Source: Haliscomenobacter sp965225875 (GTDB lineage Bacteria > Bacteroidota > Bacteroidia > Chitinophagales > Saprospiraceae). From it: a stretch of DNA of 64,000 nucleotides. This document shows, piece by piece, positions 49,320 to 58,148 of this stretch. Numbering within the stretch: the stretch's first letter is position 1; each line of letters opens with the position of its first letter. A program made the translations under genes and the position numbers. The DNA is taken from positions 1,302,001-1,366,000 of the forward strand of contig NZ_CBDDBS010000003.1 of the NCBI RefSeq assembly GCF_965225875.1, in the 5' to 3' direction. The notes under the pieces are model-generated. The model worked only from the letters and a program-made list of their open reading frames with translations. It was not told the DNA's origin and ran no database searches.

Positions 49320-50483
49320 TCACAATCTCCCGGTTGGAACCTCACCTAGTTTGATCAATGCCGTTTGTTGCGCATTAAAAGGTGGCCAAAAGAGGTGCGC
49401 GTTCTGCTGTGCCGATCGAAAAAAGTCGGCGATAAAATTCATTCTTTCCCCCAAATCTCCCCAATCTTTGGCAGCGCTTCCTTTGCTGGAATTTATGCTA
49501 TGATCCAGCTCTTCCAGTACCTTTAGCAGTGCTGGATTGCGAATCTCGGCCAATTCTTCCGGGAACATTTTACCTGACTCATAAGCAATGAGCGGGATAT
49601 CCTCAGATAAATCCAAATGCCCGTCTGGAACTTCAATCCGCATGAGGAATTTGGTTGAAATCTTCCGCCAGTCGGTAGACATTCGATGAACAACTGGTGT
49701 TACGCTGTTTTTAAGCAATGGAGAAATCAGTGTGAACAAAAAACCGGGAATACTTGCTTCAATCAACCGCTCTAATCCACCCAGCAATTCCTTTTTAAAA
49801 ATCTGCTCAACGGGTGCGTCCAAAGAGTTGTTGATGGCTGGATTTAGCCGGATTTGTTCGTGATAGCCAACCAATACATTGGCATAAAAAATCAACTCTG
49901 CTTTAGCTTTGGGGTCAGTCTCAAAAATTGCTTCTTGATAGGCGGTATAGGCCTGGACCAGTTTCTGGTAGGAATTTTCTTCGGTTTGGTTTTGGTGCAA
50001 ATAATTTAAAAATGCCGCTAGATTTTGATCTTTTTGATTAGGGTCTGTTGTAATGAGTTGCAAAAACTGCGCGTACAAAGGGGCCAATTCAGCAAAAACC
50101 AATAGGTTTCCTTTCGCAATTTCAGTTGCCGCAGCCCTTGCTGTTTTGTTGAGGATATTGAGTAAAAAAGAATCATTGATTTTAACTCTCCAACCAAACC
50201 AAGTCATGGCACCAGGGATTACTCGAGTCAATTCTTTTACCCAGTCCTTTCCGCGCAAAAACTCTTCAATTGCTGCATCTACATTTTCCAATCGAATAAA
50301 TTTTCCAGCAGTTTTGGATGCCCAGGTGGCATAAGCGCACCAACTGACATTGTTTTTTCCCAAAAGCTTACTTAAAGCCAAATTGATTTCGCTGTAGGTT
50401 TGGGTAATTAGCAGGTTGCGCAACACGGGTTCAGGATGTTCAGCAATGCTAGAGATTTGTACCGGGTCAATCCGAGGATGCAT
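49320..50483 (-). CDS. Unrecognised helical protein
   Basis: 387-residue protein, mostly helical, without signal peptide or clear membrane segment. The N-terminal block contains WCAYATWASKTAGKFIR, conserved in character, preceded by an RNLLITQTYSEINLALSK helix. A hydrophobic stretch near 240-255 (IPGFLFTLISPLLK) may be buried. I cannot assign a family or function. It stands alone, convergent with the cupin gene and divergent from the ornithine cyclodeaminase-like gene. Confidence 0.7.
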   Translation of the reverse strand: MHPRIDPVQISSIAEHPEPVLRNLLITQTYSEINLALSKLLGKNNVSWCAYATWASKTAGKFIRLENVDAAIEEFLRGKDWVKELTRVIPGAMTWFGWRVKINDSFLLNILNKTARAAATEIAKGNLLVFAELAPLYAQFLQLITTDPNQKDQNLAAFLNYLHQNQTEENSYQKLVQAYTAYQEAIFETDPKAKAELIFYANVLVGYHEQIRLNPAINNSLDAPVEQIFKKELLGGLERLIEASIPGFLFTLISPLLKNSVTPVVHRMSTDWRKISTKFLMRIEVPDGHLDLSEDIPLIAYESGKMFPEELAEIRNPALLKVLEELDHSINSSKGSAAKDWGDLGERMNFIADFFRSAQQNAHLFWPPFNAQQTALIKLGEVPTGRL

Positions 50484-50573
50484 AGCATTTAAAGTTTATA
50501 CCAAGATAGCATTTTTACCTATTTTAGAAAAGTTAAAAGGCCAGGCATGAGGATTTTTCTGTAATTTTAGAAC

Positions 50574-51515
50574 ATGAAGTACTTAGATCAACAACAGATA
50601 AAAGCCCTCCTGTCCATGTCCGAATGTATTGCGGTCATGCGCAATTTGTTCAGCCTGGACCCTGAAAAAGACCTTATCAATCCTTTGCGCCCCAAGATGA
50701 TGTTGCCCAATGGCGGCATTCTCGGCATGATGCCTGCTTCCATACAGCCCTATGGCGTAATGGGCATTAAAATCATCAGCGTGTATTTGCAGAACTATGA
50801 AAAAGGTCTGAGCTCTCACCAGGGAATCATTCACCTCTTTGATGCTGAAAACGGAATGCTTTTATTGAGTATGGATGCGGATGAAGTGACCGCCATTCGC
50901 ACCGCCGCGGTCAGTGCCCTGATGACGGATCTGCTTGCTGAAGACAACGCGAAAACCCTTTGCCTGATTGGTACGGGTACTCAGGCGGTCACTCACCTGG
51001 AAGCCATCCGGTTGGTAAGGCCAATCAATCGGGTGCAGGTTTGGAGCAAAAACCAAGCAAATGTTGAGCGTTTTGTGCAAGAGCAATCTTTACACCACAA
51101 TGATATTGAATTGATTGCTTGCCAAAGTGCAGAAGCTGCCGTGAAGGAGGCCGACATTGTTTGTACCCTGACCTCCTCGGCAGAGCCTTTGGTCTTTAAT
51201 CCCTGGTTAAAAGCCAATGTGCATGTAAACGCTGTTGGTGCCAGTACGCCCAATTTCCGGGAATTGGCACCTGAGATCATTTTTGATTCCGATGTATTTG
51301 TCGACAATTACGAATCCGCCAGCAATGAAGCTGGGGATTTGATCCTGGCCGTGGGTGACAAAGCCAAAGTTAGGCCCTTGATCAAAGGGGATATTCACGA
51401 GATTTTGACCAAGCCAGATCTTGTCGATAAATCACGCAAAACCCTGTTTAAATCCCTGGGTTTAGCCATTGAAGACATTGCTGTGGCGCACTATTGTTGG
51501 CAAAAAATCACCTGA
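50574..51515 (+). CDS. Ornithine cyclodeaminase/mu-crystallin family protein
   Basis: 313-residue NAD-dependent enzyme. The Rossmann motif GTGTQAVTHLEA is near residues 131-142, the substrate-binding KIISVYLQN stretch near 65, and the family's catalytic Asp lies in the VDNYESASNEAGDL region. Members catalyse ornithine to proline, alanine or imino acid reactions; which one cannot be told. It ends 16 bases before the P-type ATPase start. Confidence 0.87.
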   Translation: MKYLDQQQIKALLSMSECIAVMRNLFSLDPEKDLINPLRPKMMLPNGGILGMMPASIQPYGVMGIKIISVYLQNYEKGLSSHQGIIHLFDAENGMLLLSMDADEVTAIRTAAVSALMTDLLAEDNAKTLCLIGTGTQAVTHLEAIRLVRPINRVQVWSKNQANVERFVQEQSLHHNDIELIACQSAEAAVKEADIVCTLTSSAEPLVFNPWLKANVHVNAVGASTPNFRELAPEIIFDSDVFVDNYESASNEAGDLILAVGDKAKVRPLIKGDIHEILTKPDLVDKSRKTLFKSLGLAIEDIAVAHYCWQKIT

Positions 51516-51531
51516 CCGAAACTCCAAACCA

Positions 51532-54123
51532 ATGACCAATTTCCATACCCAAAACATTGCCAAAAGCCTGGAATTGCTCAAAACCGAGCTGGGAGGTTTA
51601 CCTACTCCCGAAGTAGTCAATCGCCAAAACTTGTACGGCCCCAATGAATTGGTACAGAAAAAGCCCAAGCCGCCCTGGCTGATGTTTTTGCTTCAATTCA
51701 AAGATTTTATGATCTTGATCCTGATGGTTGCCGCCATTATTTCAGGAATTGTAGGAGAAACCACCGACACCATCATCATTTTGATCATTGTTTTGTTGAA
51801 TGCAGTTATCGGTTTTATCCAGGAATACCGGGCCGAAAAAGCCATTGACGCGCTCAAAAAAATGAGCATCACAATGACCAATGTCCGCCGAGACGGCGCT
51901 GTGCAGAACCTCTCTTCCACTGAGCTTGTCCCCGGCGATGTGGTCTTGCTGGAAGCGGGCAATGTAATCCCCGCCGATTTACGCTTGCTGGAAGCCAACA
52001 ACCTGCGCATCGACGAATCAACCCTTACCGGTGAGTCCGTTCCAGTGGATAAACTGACCGAAACTTTAGAACTGGCTGATAGTCCATTGGGTGATCGTTT
52101 CAACCTCGCCTACAAGGGCACCTTACTCACCAACGGGCGTGGTCTGGGAGTAGTCACGGCCACGGGTATGCAAACGGAACTGGGAAAAATTGCCCAGCTC
52201 CTCCAGGGCGACGAGGTTGACACTCCGCTGAAAAGGCGCATGGCTGCCTTTGGCAAAAACCTCACTTACATCATTCTGTTCATCTGCGTCATCATCTTCG
52301 TTGCGGGTTGGTTGCGGGGTGAAGACGAGTTAAAAATGTTGTTGATTTCCATCAGCCTCGCCGTTGCAGCTATCCCGGAGGCTTTGCCCGCCCTGATGAC
52401 CATCGCGCTGGCCCGTGGTGCCAATCGGATGGCCAAAAAGAAGGCTTTGGTTCGCAAGTTGCCTTCTGTCGAAACCCTGGGCTCGGTGTCTTACATCTGT
52501 AGTGACAAAACCGGGACTTTGACGCAAAACAAAATGAAGGTGGTCAGCAGTTTTGCAACGGAGCCTTTTATTGATGGCATTGAAGTATCCCCCCTCTTGC
52601 TGGTCATGTCACTCAACCAGGACGTCAATGTAAAATCAGAGACTGAACTTCAAGGGGATTCCACTGAAGTGGCTATCGTAGAATCAGCTATTGCTCAGTT
52701 GGGCTTTGAAAACTTTCAAAAACTTACCCAACAATTTCCCAGGGTTGCGGAATTGCCATTTGATTCCGACCGCAAGTGTATGACCACAGTACACCAGTTT
52801 GGTGAGCAGTTTTTGGTGTTGAGCAAAGGGGCAAGTGAGTCCTTAATGCCTGTACTGAATTCCCCCCTCAACCAGCAGCATCTGGAAGAAATGTCCAATT
52901 CCTGGGCTCAAGAAGGACAAAGGGTCCTCGCCTTTGCCTATAAAATTTTGACGGCTTTGCCCCAGCCCTTTTCGTATGAAACCGTAGAAAATCAAGTAAA
53001 TTTTGCCGGGGTGGTCGGCATCATCGATCCACCTCGGGAAGAAGTTAAACGTGCAATAGCGGAATCCAGGGCCGCAGGCATCCATCCGGTGATGATTACC
53101 GGAGACCACCCGGCTACCGCTGCTGCCATCGCCCGGGAAATCGGGATCTTAAAACCGGATGACCAAACCTTGACCGGGGTAACCCTGGCCCAACTCTCGG
53201 AAGAAGCGTTTTTGGAGCAGGTGGAAAACACCACAGTGTATGCCCGGGTCTCACCCGATCAGAAACTGCGCATCGTCAAAGCCTTACAAGCCAAAGGCCA
53301 CTACACCGCCATGACCGGCGATGGAGTAAATGACGCTCCTTCACTCAAAGCTGCAAATATTGGCATCGCCATGGGCATCAACGGCACCGATGTAAGCAAG
53401 GAGGCAGCGCACATGATTTTGCTGGACGACAATTTTGCCACCATCATCAAGGCTGTCAAAGAAGGTCGCCGGATCTACGACAACATCCGCAAGTTCATCA
53501 AGTACATCATGACTTGCAACAGTGCCGAACTTTGGACTATTTTTTTAGCCCCCTTGATTGGTTTGCCGATGCCCCTTTTGCCCATCCATATCTTGTGGAT
53601 CAATCTGGTTACTGACGGCTTACCCGGTTTGGCCCTGGCGGGCGAAAAAGCAGAAAAGGATGTGATGAAACGTCCACCAAGGGGTGTCAATGAGAACATT
53701 TTTGCCGAAGGATTGGGTTACCACATCATCTGGGTGGGCTTGTTGATGGCGGGGGTTACGCTGGGGGTTCAGGCCTGGAGTTTAAAGGAGGGCGGACATT
53801 GGCAGACGATGGTTTTTACGGTGCTTTCTCTTGCTCAGTTGGGCCACGCCTTGGCTGTACGCGGTGAGCGGAGTTTCTTGTTTCAGCAAGGTTTGTTCAG
53901 CAATTTACCTTTGATTGGTTCAGTCTTTTTTACTTTTTTGCTACAATTGGCGGTGATTTATGTGCCTTTCCTCAATACTATCTTCCGGACCCAGCCCTTG
54001 TCTTTACGGGAGTTAGGCATTTGTTTGGGCTTAGCAGCAGTCGTATTTCATGCGGTGGAATTGGAAAAATGGGTAAAAGGTAATTTGCGAAAACGAGGCA
54101 AAAAAACCATTACCAAAATGTAA
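51532..54123 (+). CDS. Calcium-transporting type P-type ATPase
   Basis: 863-residue P2A-like cation ATPase. The phosphorylated Asp is Asp325 in the DKTGT motif; TGESVPV marks the actuator domain, KGAS the nucleotide-binding domain and GDGVNDAP the hinge. The membrane helix motif PEALPALMTIAL corresponds to the PEGLP calcium site. N-terminal cation ATPase domain and C-terminal four-helix domain are present. It would export Ca2+ or Mn2+ from the cytoplasm. ATG at 51532 is chosen, as the longer frame overlaps the previous gene. Its stop codon lies in a long inverted repeat. Confidence 0.93.
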   Translation: MTNFHTQNIAKSLELLKTELGGLPTPEVVNRQNLYGPNELVQKKPKPPWLMFLLQFKDFMILILMVAAIISGIVGETTDTIIILIIVLLNAVIGFIQEYRAEKAIDALKKMSITMTNVRRDGAVQNLSSTELVPGDVVLLEAGNVIPADLRLLEANNLRIDESTLTGESVPVDKLTETLELADSPLGDRFNLAYKGTLLTNGRGLGVVTATGMQTELGKIAQLLQGDEVDTPLKRRMAAFGKNLTYIILFICVIIFVAGWLRGEDELKMLLISISLAVAAIPEALPALMTIALARGANRMAKKKALVRKLPSVETLGSVSYICSDKTGTLTQNKMKVVSSFATEPFIDGIEVSPLLLVMSLNQDVNVKSETELQGDSTEVAIVESAIAQLGFENFQKLTQQFPRVAELPFDSDRKCMTTVHQFGEQFLVLSKGASESLMPVLNSPLNQQHLEEMSNSWAQEGQRVLAFAYKILTALPQPFSYETVENQVNFAGVVGIIDPPREEVKRAIAESRAAGIHPVMITGDHPATAAAIAREIGILKPDDQTLTGVTLAQLSEEAFLEQVENTTVYARVSPDQKLRIVKALQAKGHYTAMTGDGVNDAPSLKAANIGIAMGINGTDVSKEAAHMILLDDNFATIIKAVKEGRRIYDNIRKFIKYIMTCNSAELWTIFLAPLIGLPMPLLPIHILWINLVTDGLPGLALAGEKAEKDVMKRPPRGVNENIFAEGLGYHIIWVGLLMAGVTLGVQAWSLKEGGHWQTMVFTVLSLAQLGHALAVRGERSFLFQQGLFSNLPLIGSVFFTFLLQLAVIYVPFLNTIFRTQPLSLRELGICLGLAAVVFHAVELEKWVKGNLRKRGKKTITKM

Positions 54124-54278
54124 CTATTTAGCAGCCGCCTGCGGCGGTTTTTTATTTTATACCACTAAGACACTAAGGCACAAAGACATTAAGCGCAAAA
54201 ATGTTGTCTCTTCGTGTCTTTGCGTCTTAGTGTCTTCGTGGTGAAAAATCCCGCCGCAGGCGGCTGCTAAATAGTTAC
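54120..54278. repeat. Nested inverted repeat, two arms of 28 bp
   Basis: The outer arms 54120-54147 and 54251-54278 are perfect 28-bp complements with a GC-rich core (GCAGCCGCCTGCGGCGG). Inside, 54161-54188 and 54215-54242 pair at 25 of 28 positions and consist of CACTAAG-like units (family C). The outer arm contains the stop codon of the P-type ATPase. It stands between convergent genes. Confidence 0.88.
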
Positions 54279-54286
54279 ACCAAAAT

Positions 54287-55810
54287 TTAATATCGGGCAC
54301 TTTCTTGGTCTAAAATATCAATGGTTTTGGCAAAATAAGCCTGGGCTTCGGCAATGGTGCGTCCGATACAGACCATACCCAATTTTCCATATTGCGAAAG
54401 CGCTCCAATCATGTGAAAAGTAACCCCACATTGGGTAACTCCATCATACTGAATGCGGTTACAATGGGCGATGTCGATCAGGTCTTGGGGACACAGTCCC
54501 CGGTATTTTTCATTGACCACATTATCCGAGGCAAAATAACAGCGGGTTTGGCCATTCGGCATTTGGTAAATTCCTTTTTGCCAGTCAAACACCCCATTCG
54601 TCAAAAACTGGAGCATCAAAAAAGGGTGGGTTGTTCCTCCTTTGCGCAAGTTGATTTCAATCGCGTAGTGTTTCCAGGTATTGCCTTCTTTTACCGAAAT
54701 AAAATCAATGCCAAAACGGCCTAAAACGCCCTCTTTCCGCAATTCATCCGCGACCTTTTTGCCAATAGCCGCAATCTCGTAAGTGTATTCAAGGTTTGCC
54801 GGGAAGATGGCCCCCAGAAAAACCTGCCCACTTTCCCCTCCCAGAACCTGATCGTGGGTGGAGATGACTTCACTTTCGCCCAAAGGATTGATGCGCAATT
54901 GAACCGAGGGGGATTCTTTGATTTCCCCTTCGATGAATTCCTCCACAATACCTCCCATGCTTTGGAATTTCTGCATAAAACTGCTGTAGTCCAAGCCATC
55001 TGCTACTATGCTGGTTTGTTGAGCCAATCGTTCTTGAATCATCGCCAATGGATTTGTCTCCTCCAGCAATGATTTCGGAAAACGAAAGATGGCATTTCCA
55101 TCTCCCGAAAAACCATCGTTCATTTTGATGACTGCCTTTCGCAATGCTGGATTGTTGCGTTTGAGTTGCAACAATGCCTGGGCAACCTCTGTCTCGGAAT
55201 GAATGTTTTCGATCCCGGCGGGCAAGTTCAGCTTCAGTTTTTTAAAAATCCTCCGACTTCCTGTTTTGGTTCCCAGGTACAACAAAGCGGGATCGCAGCC
55301 ATACACCGGGATGTCTAAAGCCAGCGCCAATTGTTGTTCGTATTGCGTCTCGTTAAAACAGACCAAATGGGTCAATTCCTGCCCTTTGATGTTCGCTTTG
55401 ATTCGTTGAATCAACCGAGGCCGGGCGAGGATTTTTTCGGTCAGGGAAATTTGGCTGGCGTCGTAACAACTGAGCAAAGTAAGCCGTTGCCGAGCATGAA
55501 AGCCAGTGACCCCTGGCAACAAATGCAGGTAATAATCAATGATGATTTCGTCGATGGGCATACTGGTCACGTAAATTACCCGGGTGCGGGGCATACGCAA
55601 GAGCATTAACAAACACAAAAGCCTTTCTTCGTAAAACTGAGCACCTTGTAAGGCTTTAAGGATTTTTTGGTCCAATGTCAGACTTGGAATAACCACCACG
55701 GTTTTTTCAGCCAGGTCATTGGAAAAAATATGAGAATACTGCTCCACAAAGCGCTGTTGGAGAAGCTGGTATTGATGATTCGAGTGGTTTATGCCTGTTT
55801 TTTGCATCAT
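54287..55810 (-). CDS. ATP-grasp peptide ligase, PGM1-like
   Basis: 507-residue protein with an ATP-grasp fold in the middle (about residues 150-400): KAVIKMNDGFSGDGNAIF for nucleotide binding, GGIVEEFIEG, and metal-binding FGIDFIS and IEINLRKGGTTHP. The last 110 residues resemble the C-terminal domain of PGM1, a ligase that joins a nonproteinogenic amino acid to a peptide in pheganomycin synthesis. The RKGGTTHP motif is typical. No peptide-precursor gene was seen nearby, and it is monocistronic. Confidence 0.82.
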   Translation of the reverse strand: MMQKTGINHSNHQYQLLQQRFVEQYSHIFSNDLAEKTVVVIPSLTLDQKILKALQGAQFYEERLLCLLMLLRMPRTRVIYVTSMPIDEIIIDYYLHLLPGVTGFHARQRLTLLSCYDASQISLTEKILARPRLIQRIKANIKGQELTHLVCFNETQYEQQLALALDIPVYGCDPALLYLGTKTGSRRIFKKLKLNLPAGIENIHSETEVAQALLQLKRNNPALRKAVIKMNDGFSGDGNAIFRFPKSLLEETNPLAMIQERLAQQTSIVADGLDYSSFMQKFQSMGGIVEEFIEGEIKESPSVQLRINPLGESEVISTHDQVLGGESGQVFLGAIFPANLEYTYEIAAIGKKVADELRKEGVLGRFGIDFISVKEGNTWKHYAIEINLRKGGTTHPFLMLQFLTNGVFDWQKGIYQMPNGQTRCYFASDNVVNEKYRGLCPQDLIDIAHCNRIQYDGVTQCGVTFHMIGALSQYGKLGMVCIGRTIAEAQAYFAKTIDILDQESARY

Positions 55811-55940
55811 CGGCTAATTTGTGGAAACTCCAGCAAATTTGGCAGATGAAACAAACTATGACAATGACTTTACAACTGATAATTCGATGATTTTCAGGCG
55901 AGAATAGGGATTTTAAGCTTCTAATTTTAAACTCAAAATT

Positions 55941-56525
55941 TTACCCCAACAAAAACACCGTCATCGTCCGCGCACCATGCGCACCCAGCACCAGCGATTG
56001 TTCAATATCTGCAGTTTTGGAAGGCCCGGCAATAAACACCCCAAAACCATACTCCTGGCCCTGCAATCGTTCATAAGCCTGATGCATATTGGCGACGATG
56101 GCATCTATGGGCAAAACAATGGCCAGGTGTTGGCAAATAAAAGGCACAGCCCGTTGTTGAAAATTGGCCTCGGTCACCCAAATCGCTGAATTTTCCGCGA
56201 CACCAAAAGTACCGGTAATAATGGCCAATTCTACATTGGCCAACTCATGCGGGGCCGCATTTTCTAGAATAGGCTCAGCCAAATTTTGCAAGGCAGGAAT
56301 GGAACTGATGATGCGTCCCGGATATGGGTTTTCTCGCAAATAAGCTTCAATACCTGCAAAATCCTTCACTTGCACGGGTTTACCACCAATGGTGCTCAAT
56401 ACCGTCATAAACTGATCCAAGACTTCGCTCGTCCGCACTGGAAAGGAAGTCAAATCCGGCAAGGGGCGTTCATCTACTGGTTGGTTGGCCCGCACTTTGG
56501 CCAATATTTGATCTCGAACTGACAT
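55941..56525 (-). CDS. lutC: Lactate utilisation protein C (LUD domain)
   Basis: 194-residue protein of the LUD family, subunit of the LutABC complex that oxidises L-lactate to pyruvate. The central region contains the NVELAIITGTFGVAENSAIWV stretch and the C-terminal FGVFIAGPSKTADIEQSLV and LGAHGARTMTVFL blocks typical of LutC. Soluble. The 36-nt dispersed element lies 17 bases before its ATG, separating it from lutB. Confidence 0.9.
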   Translation of the reverse strand: MSVRDQILAKVRANQPVDERPLPDLTSFPVRTSEVLDQFMTVLSTIGGKPVQVKDFAGIEAYLRENPYPGRIISSIPALQNLAEPILENAAPHELANVELAIITGTFGVAENSAIWVTEANFQQRAVPFICQHLAIVLPIDAIVANMHQAYERLQGQEYGFGVFIAGPSKTADIEQSLVLGAHGARTMTVFLLG

Positions 56526-56542
56526 AGGCTTGCTGTTTAGTA

Positions 56543-56578
56543 GTGGGGCAAAATGATCACTTATTTTTTTATCGCCCC
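56543..56578 (-). repeat. 36-nt dispersed element, copy 2
   Basis: The best-preserved copy: GGGGC at one end is fully complementary to GCCCC at the other on the minus strand. It begins directly after the lutB stop codon and stops 17 bases before the lutC start. Its TCATTTTG section comes close to a -7 promoter box (TAnnTTTG). Confidence 0.8.
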
Positions 56579-57952
56579 TTAACTTCTGTTTTTAAGGTAC
56601 CATTCCCGAAATGATTCTTTGGGTGGCTCCGGCATTTCCCGTTGTTTGAACCAGGGATTGAAAGAATTATTGACCATACCTGGAATGATGCGCATGGTCC
56701 AACGCCCCATTTTGCCCATACTGCGGTAAACCATTGGACTGGACAACACGCTGGACATCATTCTGAGTCCCATTTTTTTGCCAAAATCAACTTTGCCTTG
56801 GCGGGTCAATTCCTGTCGCCATTCGTACAACTGCTCGTGGATGTTGATCTTCACCGGGCAAACGTTGGAGCAGGAACCGCAAAGTGTAGAAGCAAAAGGT
56901 AAATCAGCGTTTTTGGTCATGTCCAGATTGGGAGCCAAAATCGCACCAATGGGTCCCGCTACCGCGTTGTGGTACGAATGCCCACCACTGCGGCGATACA
57001 CCGGACAAGTATTCATACATGCTCCACAACGGATACATTTGAGGGAATTGCGGAAGGCCTCGCGGCCCAGCTGACGGCTGCGGCCATTGTCTACCAGTAC
57101 AATGTGTAACTGCGCGCCCGCTCGTGGGCTTTTGAAATGACTGGAATAAGTGGTGATCGGTTGCCCCGTAGCGCTACGCGCCAATAGGCGTAAAAATACC
57201 CCCAGGTGTTCGCGACGAGGGATGATTTTTTCGATACCCATACAGGCAATGTGAACATCCGCGAGGTGAACGCCCATATCGGCATTGCCCTCATTGGTAC
57301 ATACCACAAATTCTCCGGTTTCGGCTACGGCAAAATTAACGCCGGTCAGGGCTACCCGTCGGCTGAGGAATTTGTCGCGCAAGTGCTGGCGGGCGGCTTC
57401 GGTCAGCAATTGAGGGTCAGCACTGCCTTTTGGAGTGCCCAAGTGCTGGTGGAACAATTCGCCAATTTCTTCTTTTTTCCAGTGGATGCAGGGCATCACG
57501 ATGTGACTGGGTGGTTCGTCGGCCAACTGCACAATGCGTTCACCCAGGTCAGTATCCACTACTTCAATGCCATTTTCGGCCAGGTATTCATTGAGGTGGC
57601 ACTCTTCGGTGAGCATGGATTTGGATTTGACCATGCGGGTAGCGCCAACTTTTTGCAGGAGGGAAAGTACGATTTGATTGTGTTCTGCTGCATCGGCCGC
57701 CCAGTGTACGGTGGCACCATTAGCAATGGCCTGCCGTTCAAAGGACTCCAGGTAATCTGCAAGGTTACCCAACACATTGTCTTTGATGGCGGAAGCCGTG
57801 TTGCGCAGGGCTTCCCAGTCTTCGTAAAGGGTATGGGCGGCTTTGTCCCGCTTTTGGCGAATCCACCATAGTGTAGCATCGTGCCAGTCTACGCGGGGTT
57901 CGTCCGCGTTGAAACGTTCAGATAATTCGGGATGTTTGGGCTTGGTAGACAT
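56579..57952 (-). CDS. lutB: Lactate utilisation iron-sulfur protein B
   Basis: 457-residue protein. An N-terminal LUD domain (about 70-300) is followed by two [4Fe-4S] motifs: CIRCGACMNTCPV and CGSCSNVCPV, then the EQLYEWRQEL segment and a C-terminal helical region, as in LutB. It would pass electrons in L-lactate oxidation. lutB precedes lutC, separated by 53 bases with the dispersed element. LutA is not seen in the window; the gene upstream is a GH51 enzyme. Confidence 0.92.
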   Translation of the reverse strand: MSTKPKHPELSERFNADEPRVDWHDATLWWIRQKRDKAAHTLYEDWEALRNTASAIKDNVLGNLADYLESFERQAIANGATVHWAADAAEHNQIVLSLLQKVGATRMVKSKSMLTEECHLNEYLAENGIEVVDTDLGERIVQLADEPPSHIVMPCIHWKKEEIGELFHQHLGTPKGSADPQLLTEAARQHLRDKFLSRRVALTGVNFAVAETGEFVVCTNEGNADMGVHLADVHIACMGIEKIIPRREHLGVFLRLLARSATGQPITTYSSHFKSPRAGAQLHIVLVDNGRSRQLGREAFRNSLKCIRCGACMNTCPVYRRSGGHSYHNAVAGPIGAILAPNLDMTKNADLPFASTLCGSCSNVCPVKINIHEQLYEWRQELTRQGKVDFGKKMGLRMMSSVLSSPMVYRSMGKMGRWTMRIIPGMVNNSFNPWFKQREMPEPPKESFREWYLKNRS

Positions 57953-58045
57953 TGCTTGCAGTTTACGGTCTAAAGTAACTGCTTTCTCCCATAAAATCCT
58001 ACTGGTACTCTCCTGTGTGTTTCACTTTTTGGTTAAAAACATAAC

Positions 58046-58142
58046 CTTAGGTGCCCCTTTAGTGCCTTCGGTTTCTTAGGTGGTGAAATAATGATTCTTT
58101 TTCACCACCTAAGAAACCGAAGGCACTAAAGGGGCATCTAAG
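58046..58142. repeat. 42-bp inverted repeat, family A
   Basis: Arms 58046-58087 and 58101-58142 match at 41 of 42 positions around a 13-nt loop. The core CACCACCTAAGAAACCGAAG is shared with the elements at 48563 and 61279. This is the longest hairpin of the window. It lies between two minus-strand genes, after GH51 and upstream of lutB. Confidence 0.92.
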
Positions 58143-58148
58143 TAGCTT

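Noticed and set aside
54161..54242. Repeated CACTAAG/CACAAAG units as a CRISPR array
   Set aside because: Units are short, degenerate, inversely arranged and have no spacers; no cas gene is present.
58046..58142. Long inverted repeats as insertion-sequence ends or MITEs
   Set aside because: The arms are separated by only 13 nt, no transposase occurs in the window, and no target-site duplication is obvious. Mobility remains possible but unsupported.
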